A stretch of 64,000 nt of DNA from Bacteroidota bacterium (GTDB lineage: Bacteria; Bacteroidota; Bacteroidia; Bacteroidales; Porphyromonadaceae): contig JAEWDZ010000004.1 of the NCBI GenBank assembly GCA_023389855.1, positions 496,001 to 560,000 on the forward strand, written 5' to 3'. Below are positions 57,988 through 64,000 of this stretch, piece after piece. Below the pieces are notes generated by a model. It ran no database searches, had not been told where the DNA came from, and saw nothing but the letters and a program-made list of their open reading frames with translations. A program made the translations under genes and the position numbers. Positions within the stretch are counted from its first letter, which is position 1, and each line of letters opens with the position of its first letter.

Positions 57988-59493
57988 ATGAAAAAAATTA
58001 TTACTTCTTCCCTCATGCTCATACTTAGCTCCCTAGTGCTCTATGCGCAAGAAGTCTTTAAGTTTAGCATAGTCGATGGACCTAAAATGCTCCCTCAAGA
58101 GGCTTGCCAACTGCCCGCTAGCGGAATATCCGATAATGGAGCCTATATCTGGGGTACATACAGTAATATCTCCTTTATTTACAACCGGCCGACTGGGAAA
58201 ACCGTGATCGAGGGCGATGGGGAACGTCAGATGGTACAAGTAAAACAGGTTCTGGGCGATGGCACTACACTCCTCTTCAGCAACTACAACGGGATGCTGA
58301 GAGAAGCCGATGGCAAAGAGATCGCGTTGCACTCCCCCGTCGATGACAATCCGATGGTAAACCCCAAACAAATAACCAACGACAAAAAAATAATTGTGGG
58401 AAATCTGGAAAATGCAGCATTTGACCAGATCCCCTTCTACGCCACAAGACAGCAAGACGACAGCTACCAAATGCATCTTTTGGCGTCTCCTAAGGAAGAC
58501 GCTCTGGGAGCAAAACCACAGTTTATACAAGCCTTTTTCTGCTCGCAAGATGGGAAATTTATTATCGGTAGGCTTATAAATAGCGTTGGTGGCGGCAGCC
58601 TTATCGTATGGAAGCAACAAACCGACGGCAGCTACCTATACGAGCTCCCCCTCGAGCATTTATTTTTTAATCTGAACAAAGAAAAGCCCGGCCCCTTGCC
58701 AGAATGGGACGACTATGTAACTGCCGAGGAGGGAACGAAAGAGTATGCGGAGCAAGCCGACGCCTTCGATAAAGCGTACGATGAATGGATGGAAAAGAAA
58801 CAAGCCATTGTCAAAAACGAACAACTCAACTTGGTCTGGTTCCTCTCCGATGCCGCAGAACCTACGGTTTATTCCGAGGTTGCAAATGACAAGAATGAAA
58901 CCTATCCGATACTATATAATTATGTCACAGGCGAATACCGTCCTTTCAAAGAGGCAAAAGGGAGGATCATCACGAACCATTTGCGAGACGATAGCTATCT
59001 GACAGTGTCTGAAAACGATTGGAGCTTCAAGGCCGAAGTAATGAAGGACAATGGCAAAACGATTGTCGCTTTTGAAGATTGGATTAAAGAAAAAACAGGT
59101 AGCGATGTCAGTGGATTTTATCAAGGGAACGTCGGCTTTACTTTTCTTTCAGCCGACGGCAAGACGATCGTATCCCAGCGAAGGAATCTTGATAGCGAGG
59201 GCGACCTCTATCACAATGCCATCATCGTTGCAGATCGCTCACTACTATCTGGAGAAACGGCCATTGATACAGTGCCCGAGCATGAAACCCTCTCCTTCCG
59301 CTATGATGGCCAATTGGTAATAGCTCCCGCAGGTAGCTTGCTGCATATTTACGATATGCAAGGAACCTTGGTAAGAAGTGCTATAGTTCCAGACGCAGGA
59401 CACAGCAACTTAGCGGTATGCCTGCCCAAAGGTACTTACATTATCCAAGGAGAGCACCACGGTAGCAAGCATCAAATTAAAATCATCAAATAG
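57988..59493 (+). CDS. Secreted protein with type IX secretion C-terminal sorting domain
   Basis: The 501-residue product has a signal peptide (IITSSLMLILSSLVLYAQ) and a C-terminal domain typical of type IX cargo: VIAPAGSLLHIYDMQGTLVR, SNLAVCLPKGTYIIQGEHHG, ending QIKIIK, which matches the Por secretion tail pattern. The middle has repeating beta-strand elements with DGTTLLFSN, DGKFIIGRL, DGKTIVSQRR that look like a beta-propeller, with an inserted Glu/Lys-rich helix (about residues 250-280). No catalytic residues are recognised. The product should be carried through the outer membrane by the type IX system, of which porE is also in this window. Confidence 0.85.
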   Translation: MKKIITSSLMLILSSLVLYAQEVFKFSIVDGPKMLPQEACQLPASGISDNGAYIWGTYSNISFIYNRPTGKTVIEGDGERQMVQVKQVLGDGTTLLFSNYNGMLREADGKEIALHSPVDDNPMVNPKQITNDKKIIVGNLENAAFDQIPFYATRQQDDSYQMHLLASPKEDALGAKPQFIQAFFCSQDGKFIIGRLINSVGGGSLIVWKQQTDGSYLYELPLEHLFFNLNKEKPGPLPEWDDYVTAEEGTKEYAEQADAFDKAYDEWMEKKQAIVKNEQLNLVWFLSDAAEPTVYSEVANDKNETYPILYNYVTGEYRPFKEAKGRIITNHLRDDSYLTVSENDWSFKAEVMKDNGKTIVAFEDWIKEKTGSDVSGFYQGNVGFTFLSADGKTIVSQRRNLDSEGDLYHNAIIVADRSLLSGETAIDTVPEHETLSFRYDGQLVIAPAGSLLHIYDMQGTLVRSAIVPDAGHSNLAVCLPKGTYIIQGEHHGSKHQIKIIK

Positions 59494-59806
59494 CACGCTC
59501 TCCATAGGCATACGCATTGACGGACCTTTTTTGAGCAGCTGCCCGAGTCGACGGCTATCCAGGAGGCTATAGAAAAGTAAACGGACGCCAAACTAAAGCA
59601 GAATAATTCGTAGCCGCAGCCACCTCGTCTGCCTCACAGGACTAGGGCGATTTCTACACGAATAACGAATAACGGATAAGCAATAACCCTTAACGGCTAG
59701 AAGTAAATAGCTGCTAAGGGTTATCTTTTCTTATACGATGCTAAATCGGGAGGATGTTTTACCCGAAGGGAGAGTAGCTATCAGCTGAAAACGTTCACTA
59801 CTCGAC
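59494..59806. other. Gap between converging genes
   Basis: About 310 bases hold only the hairpin at 59683-59730; no gene-like frame is visible. Confidence 0.5.
59683..59730 (+). terminator. Terminator after the type IX cargo gene
   Basis: ATAACCCTTA (59683-59692) pairs perfectly with TAAGGGTTAT (59715-59724), with inner GCTA/TAGC pairs, then CTTTTCTT. On the opposite strand it may also end the 59807 gene. Confidence 0.7.
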
Positions 59807-60292
59807 TCAAATAGCAAGCACACAGGGGCAAGAGAGTGTCTCGGGGAATGGGGCGATAAGACCTGAACAATCCTTTTTTCCTTTAGGCACCTCTTCGGTG
59901 AGGACATTTTTCTTAACGACTTGCTCTGCCTCCTCTTTTGTTTTACAAAAAATCAAGGGAAAGCTCATATGCCCGTACTTGGCAATACCAAAAAGGCGCT
60001 CGTCGAGCAACTCCCCATCAAAAAGAAAACGCCCTCGCTTGTGGTTCTTCAAGTGAATCTTATTTTCCTTCGTTTCGACGATATTGATGGAAATATGTTT
60101 GTACATCGGTATATTCGTCGTCACATGAGCTTTATAGGCCTCATCTTCCGTGCGATCGATCTGCAGTGTCACATGCGCTTTTACCAGCATCGTTTCGTAT
60201 ACGGCATACCACGTACCATGAAATTTTTGTGCCTTTCCACCTAGTACCGTAGCGCAAAAAAGAGTGCAAATAATCAACCATCTACAAGACAT
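59807..60292 (-). CDS. Small secreted protein, unknown function
   Basis: I do not recognise a family for this 161-residue product. It has a signal peptide (LIICTLFCATVLGGKAQ) from ATG 60292 (an ATG at 60301 would add three residues). The mature part starts FHGTWYAVYETMLVKAHVTL and alternates strands rich in Lys, His and Ile, which suggests a small beta-barrel such as a lipocalin-like fold. Four Cys are present (in FCK, KDCSG and SCPC). It lies 14 nt after the DUF4954 gene and is probably co-transcribed with it. Confidence 0.65.
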   Translation of the reverse strand: MSCRWLIICTLFCATVLGGKAQKFHGTWYAVYETMLVKAHVTLQIDRTEDEAYKAHVTTNIPMYKHISINIVETKENKIHLKNHKRGRFLFDGELLDERLFGIAKYGHMSFPLIFCKTKEEAEQVVKKNVLTEEVPKGKKDCSGLIAPFPETLSCPCVLAI

Positions 60293-60306
60293 AGCGAACA
60301 CTCAAC

Positions 60307-62301
60307 TTACAATAACTCGTCCAACATTTCTTTTATACTCGATAACGCCCGATCGCGAATCGCTGCCAGATGCACGGCGATACCCTCTGTCAACCAATGC
60401 TCACGCGTATAAGCGAGTTCCTTTTGTATTTGCTCATCGCTGAGCGCCAGTAGCCCCATACCTACAGAGCGCTTAGGCTTAGCCTCACGCTGGATATCTC
60501 TGAATACCGCCTTATAAATCGTGGATACAGCGGTATATGCTTCTGGGAGAAGGTGCTCAAGCGCCTCGCCATATGTTTGCGTTGCTACCGGTGCCAAAAT
60601 AGCAAGCAAATCGAGGAGCTGATGATAGACATCAGAGGAGCCCTCTCCATCAGGGCTGTTTGTACAGTCACAGCTCGCAAATAGACGTAATTGCCGATGC
60701 AGATCGCTAGCAGTAGCTATTTGATGATGTTCCAAGGCCTCATATATAGCCTCAAGCGCATGATAAGATAGTGTACAGCCGAGCAGGTCATAGTATCTGC
60801 GGATAGCAGGCGTCCTAGATAAAATCTTTGTATCGCGATCGTCGGTGAGCAAGCGATGAAACAGCGGACGAGGGTCCCCATGATCATCTTCAGCGCAAAG
60901 ACGGCGCTCCAGCATATTCACAAGGCTATAAAGCAGCGCTGCTCGATAGTGCTTTATTCCGTTGTCGAGATCATCTTTTTCAATATACGCTCCCTCCACT
61001 ACATAGCGTTCGGCCCGGGGATATTTCGCAGACAAATGCTGCAGCATCTTGTAGCCCATCATAAGACGATAGGTAGCATAGCTACTGAAGAAAGAGTAAT
61101 CAATGATATCGAAAAGGCTCTCCTTGGAGTTGTCGGGAATAAGGCGTTTATCGCGATTTTTCCACTTTATCAGGTTGCGATAGAGACCCAGAGAAAGGAG
61201 CTCACTACCGGGCTTTACATAGGTTTCACTGCCTTTGGCTGCCACTGTGCTATAGGGCAAGTTCGCCAAATTGGGCCGCGTGAGGATACGACCCGCAATC
61301 TTACTATAGATACCGATATGAGCAGGCCACAAAATATAGCTATCACTACTTGTACTGCAGCCTCGCTCGGCAATACCAAAGTGGATAGGCCCCAGACGAT
61401 AGTGATGATTGCTTTGGTTGGTACCACTGCCCGCATTGAAGCAGTAGAAACATCCTCCGATAAGCAAAGAACTCTTGTGCATGGACACCGTATGAGGTCC
61501 CAGTATCGACGCTGCTGCCTCGCCTTGCGATAGGTGACAATTGCTAAATATAAGCGTATCGTGCGCCGTAAAACCGTCTTCCACAATCGTATTTTCACCT
61601 ACAAAACAGTGTTTCAGGATACTGTGGGCTATGGTGCTATCAGGCATAGCTACGACATGCTCGAGCAAGGATCCAGCCATGATCCTACTAGCAGACAATA
61701 TACAATAATCCATCCTGACAATATCGCGCACGATCGAAGGCGACAAGATGAGAATATTGTGCAGTGTACCACAGTAAAGGATCTCACTACCTGAGGCAAT
61801 TTCGCCCATTGGATGGGCATATAACTGCGCTGTCTCCTCGCCAATCAGCTGCTTCAGACGAAAGGTGATCGCGCTATTGTGCACGGCATACGCCGTCAGG
61901 AAGGCGATCTGGGCAGTAGTATGCATATTGAAAGGGACCGATCTGCGTCCTGTTTCATCCAATACGGCGGCCGTAAACTTCGCCATCTCTTGCGGCTCCG
62001 GGCAGTAGATAAGTTCATGTACATTGCCCAGGCGCACCTCATCACCTATGCTATAATTGCGTATGAGCCCTACATGGCGGATATAGACATCATTGCCAAT
62101 ATCGCAATTGTCCAACGAGCAGGCCGATAGCCGGCTATTCTTCGTAGGATCAAGTGTACCTATATGGCATCTTCCCGAAAAGGTAACATCACGGATCGCC
62201 TCCAATCGAAAGGGCTCCGCAAAAAAGATCTGACTCCAGTCGCTACAAGAGCATCCCTGTGTAGTGAGTTGATCGATTTCTTGAATCGTAGGGTTACGCA
62301 T
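60307..62301 (-). CDS. DUF4954-family left-handed beta-helix protein
   Basis: The 664-residue product matches the Bacteroidota DUF4954 family (start RNPTIQEIDQLTTQGCSCSD, then WSQIFFAEPFRLEAIRDVTF). The first 450 residues have hexapeptide-like turns (FSGRCHIGTL, NCDIGNDVYIRHV, RNYSIGDEVRL, CILSASRIMAGS) as in left-handed beta-helix sugar-nucleotide or acyltransferases. The C-terminal 250 residues are helical. Family function is unknown, and the start at 62301 (second Met) fits relatives better than 62310. It is the first gene of a two-gene operon with a promoter at 62442-62472. Confidence 0.85.
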   Translation of the reverse strand: MRNPTIQEIDQLTTQGCSCSDWSQIFFAEPFRLEAIRDVTFSGRCHIGTLDPTKNSRLSACSLDNCDIGNDVYIRHVGLIRNYSIGDEVRLGNVHELIYCPEPQEMAKFTAAVLDETGRRSVPFNMHTTAQIAFLTAYAVHNSAITFRLKQLIGEETAQLYAHPMGEIASGSEILYCGTLHNILILSPSIVRDIVRMDYCILSASRIMAGSLLEHVVAMPDSTIAHSILKHCFVGENTIVEDGFTAHDTLIFSNCHLSQGEAAASILGPHTVSMHKSSLLIGGCFYCFNAGSGTNQSNHHYRLGPIHFGIAERGCSTSSDSYILWPAHIGIYSKIAGRILTRPNLANLPYSTVAAKGSETYVKPGSELLSLGLYRNLIKWKNRDKRLIPDNSKESLFDIIDYSFFSSYATYRLMMGYKMLQHLSAKYPRAERYVVEGAYIEKDDLDNGIKHYRAALLYSLVNMLERRLCAEDDHGDPRPLFHRLLTDDRDTKILSRTPAIRRYYDLLGCTLSYHALEAIYEALEHHQIATASDLHRQLRLFASCDCTNSPDGEGSSDVYHQLLDLLAILAPVATQTYGEALEHLLPEAYTAVSTIYKAVFRDIQREAKPKRSVGMGLLALSDEQIQKELAYTREHWLTEGIAVHLAAIRDRALSSIKEMLDELL

Positions 62302-62885
62302 AGGAAACAATTAGAACTTCTAGATGCAACCCATTCATTACCAACTCATTCAAGATTGAAAATTGGTAGATGGGCAATGGATTGGTAACGTACTAACTTA
62401 TGCCTTCTTCATCGCTTTGCAGTAGGGCCGTCAGCCAGATGCAAATATACAAACTTATCCAGAGAATGCCAAATTTGCCCTCACCGCTATTAGAAGAAAC
62501 GCAGCGAGGGCGCTTTTATTGTCCCCTTTCGGTTTGCGTTATTGTTCCGCGTTGAATCGCCCTCCCGAAATATCGAAGAAGCGATCGGAAAAGGCTTTCA
62601 GTTTGGCCAGGACCGTTTTCTTTTTAAAGGCTGTTTGCCGTCTCCTCTTCGCGCGTAGCAAGAGGGGCGAATAGCTGCACTAGATTTCCGCCGGGGCGCG
62701 CTGCATGGCTTCGCTAAAGATGAGTAGAAAAAAGTAAAGGTCGCCATGGTGGCAACCCCTACTGTGGCAAGAGCGCGAGGCGATGGTGAGGAAAGATTAG
62801 CGCAGCGCAATAGCGACCGGAAGCCGATTGGCCCCGGCAAAAGCAACGAATAGGCACAGCACTTTCGCGATAGTCCTGGGGGCGG
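62302..62885. other. Gap between DUF4954 and feoB regions
   Basis: The gap contains the promoter at 62442-62472. The part from 62480 to 62885 is richer in G and C, has no supported gene, and shows no terminator I can name for the feoB operon. Confidence 0.45.
62442..62472 (-). promoter_or_regulatory. Promoter of the DUF4954 operon
   Basis: On the minus strand TTG (62472-62470), 20 nt, then TATATTTG (62449-62442), a good match. The leader is about 135 nt. Confidence 0.6.
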
Positions 62886-63059
62886 TTATTTCTTTTTCGC
62901 CCTTTTCTTCTTACGCTCTAAAGAAGCGGAACGGGCCACGCATCCACAGGAGCAATCGTCGCAACTACTCTTCCCATGGAAAATACGCCAAATGCTCCTC
63001 GCCGTATAAAAGAGAGCTACAGCTACCACGAGGGCAACCAAAATGATTTGCCACCACAT
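62886..63059 (-). CDS. FeoB-associated Cys-rich membrane protein
   Basis: The 57-residue product has one transmembrane helix (IILVALVVAVALFYTA), then a short Cys-rich loop SSCDDCSCGC (four Cys at 33, 36, 38 and 40) and a very basic tail (ERKKKRAKKK). Such small proteins follow feoB in many Bacteroidota and are called FeoB-associated. The start at 63059 lies 2 nt after the feoB stop. It may bind Fe2+ or help assemble the FeoB pore. Confidence 0.85.
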   Translation of the reverse strand: MWWQIILVALVVAVALFYTARSIWRIFHGKSSCDDCSCGCVARSASLERKKKRAKKK

Positions 63060-63061
63060 CG

Positions 63062-64000
63062 CTACTGGCCCCATCCTAGTAAAGTGCCCAATTGATAAAT
63101 AATGAAGGCGACACACCAAGCCAAGGTACAAGTATAGGTGATCACCAGCAGCCCCCATTTCCATCCTCCCGCCTCTCTCCTTACAGCGGCTATCACAGCG
63201 ATACAAGGGAAGTAAATGAGGACGAAAGCCATAAAAGTGTACGCAATCAATGGTGTAAAGGAAGGATGCCCCTCACTATCCTTATCTTGTCGCAAGCGCT
63301 CTCCCAGCTGCTGCGTGGCCTTATCGTCGTCATCGGCATGCCCTGTATAGATCACCCCCAGGGTACTTACAACCACCTCTTTGGCGGGAAGCCCCGATAC
63401 CAAGGCGATACCCATTTTCCAATTGAAACCGAGCGGCTTGATCATCGGCTCTATGGCACAGCCTATACGCCCGAGAATCGATGTTTTCTGTTGCGCTTGG
63501 CGGGCGGTTTCTTCCGCCCGATTAATCTGCTCTTTTTTTTCGTTGTCCGAAAGCGAGGAAGCCTCTATAGTGGCTATCTGCGTAGCTGCCTGCTGCATCA
63601 CCTGCCTGCGCGGGAAGTACCCCAGCACCCATATGAGTATCGATGCAAAAAGGATCACGGTACCCATTTTCACCAGGTACTGACGCGATTTTTCCCACAT
63701 ATGGATAAGTACACTCTTGTAAGTAGGCACACGGTAAGGAGGCAGCTCCATGACAAAGGGCAGATCCTCTTTTTTGAAAAAGAGGCGTCTGAAAAGCCAT
63801 GCAAAGAGGATTGCCAAAAAGATCCCCAAAATATATAAGGAAAAAAGCACGATACCCGCATATCGCGGGAAAAAGGCCCCGGCCAATAAGATATAGACTG
63901 GAAGGCGTGCGCTACAGCTCATCAAGGGTGTCACCAAGACGGTGATCAGACGGCTCTGCCTACTCTCTATCGTACGGGTAGCCATAATCGCGGGCACATT
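63062..64000 (-). CDS. feoB: Ferrous iron transport protein B, C-terminal part (runs off window)
   Basis: FeoB imports Fe2+. Only the last 312 residues are in the window; the frame is open to the right edge. The visible part has the conserved NVPAIMATRTIE, LITVLVTPLMSCSARLPVYI (with the conserved Cys of the gate), a long polar loop and FNWKMGIALVSGLPAKEVVV, followed by helices FTPLIAYTFMAFVLIYFPCI and the last transmembrane segment ending GTLLGWGQ. The Nramp-like GTPase domain and FeoA are expected outside the window. Confidence 0.95.
   Translation of the reverse strand, partial: NVPAIMATRTIESRQSRLITVLVTPLMSCSARLPVYILLAGAFFPRYAGIVLFSLYILGIFLAILFAWLFRRLFFKKEDLPFVMELPPYRVPTYKSVLIHMWEKSRQYLVKMGTVILFASILIWVLGYFPRRQVMQQAATQIATIEASSLSDNEKKEQINRAEETARQAQQKTSILGRIGCAIEPMIKPLGFNWKMGIALVSGLPAKEVVVSTLGVIYTGHADDDDKATQQLGERLRQDKDSEGHPSFTPLIAYTFMAFVLIYFPCIAVIAAVRREAGGWKWGLLVITYTCTLAWCVAFIIYQLGTLLGWGQ

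Noticed and set aside
62598..62846. Minus-strand frame of 82 codons near the feoB region
   Set aside because: Arg/Ser/Pro-rich peptide typical of a frame in GC-rich non-coding DNA.

Overview
The window looks like the chromosome of an anaerobic Bacteroidota member close to Porphyromonas. Evidence: promoter boxes of the Bacteroidota type (TAnnTTTG, often with an upstream TTG about 18-22 nt away) precede many genes; typical families are present (TonB receptor with a carboxypeptidase-regulatory-like N-terminus, a Bacteroidota putative porin, a PorE-like type IX secretion protein, a cargo protein with a type IX sorting tail, DUF4954, DUF2764 and a FeoB-associated Cys-rich peptide). A V/A-type ATPase operon with DUF2764, a C10 cysteine peptidase and peptidase T fit a peptide-fermenting lifestyle. 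The species is not determined.

Layout. 1-5787 (minus): V/A-ATPase operon E-DUF2764-A-B-D-I, running off the left edge. 6115-11414 (minus): methionine sulfoxide reductase MsrAB, then rsmG-MBL hydrolase-gcvP. 12134-17739 (plus): sppA-lpxK-thiL-mlaE-mlaF. 17839-24888 (plus): PAP2 phosphatase, trmD, pyrE, SRPBCC protein, Rieske-like lipoprotein, porin, membrane protein. 25529-27615 (plus): C10 peptidase lipoprotein translationally coupled to an unknown lipoprotein. 27895-32141 (minus): operon queD-queE-porE-rfbC-FAH-like. 32422-35727 (plus): TonB receptor and HIT protein. 36145-36604: four identical tRNA-Val(UAC) genes. 36812-38678: rplY-pth-S4 protein. 39112-46173: zinc alcohol dehydrogenase and a giant alpha-2-macroglobulin-like protein. 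46733-53123: cysS, two glycosyltransferases and a YfhO protein. 53250-57953: lptG, pepT, recO, cls. 57988-59493: type IX cargo. 59807-62301 (minus): secreted small protein and DUF4954 protein. 62886-64000 (minus): FeoB C-terminus and its Cys-rich partner.

A large share of the genes serve the envelope: lipid A synthesis (lpxK), LPS export (lptG), phospholipid trafficking (mlaEF), lipid phosphatase, cardiolipin synthase, porin, TonB receptor, glycosyltransferases, dTDP-rhamnose epimerase and type IX secretion. Others are informational housekeeping (trmD, rsmG, rplY, pth, cysS, recO, queDE).

I found no phage, insertion sequence, CRISPR array or classic defence system. The less ordinary points are: a C10 protease/lipoprotein pair with overlapping genes; a FAH-fold protein that seems to have lost metal ligands; an A2M protein without its thioester; a Rieske-like lipoprotein lacking the His ligands; a dyad across the predicted start site of the TonB receptor gene; and near-leaderless promoters at rsmG and queD.
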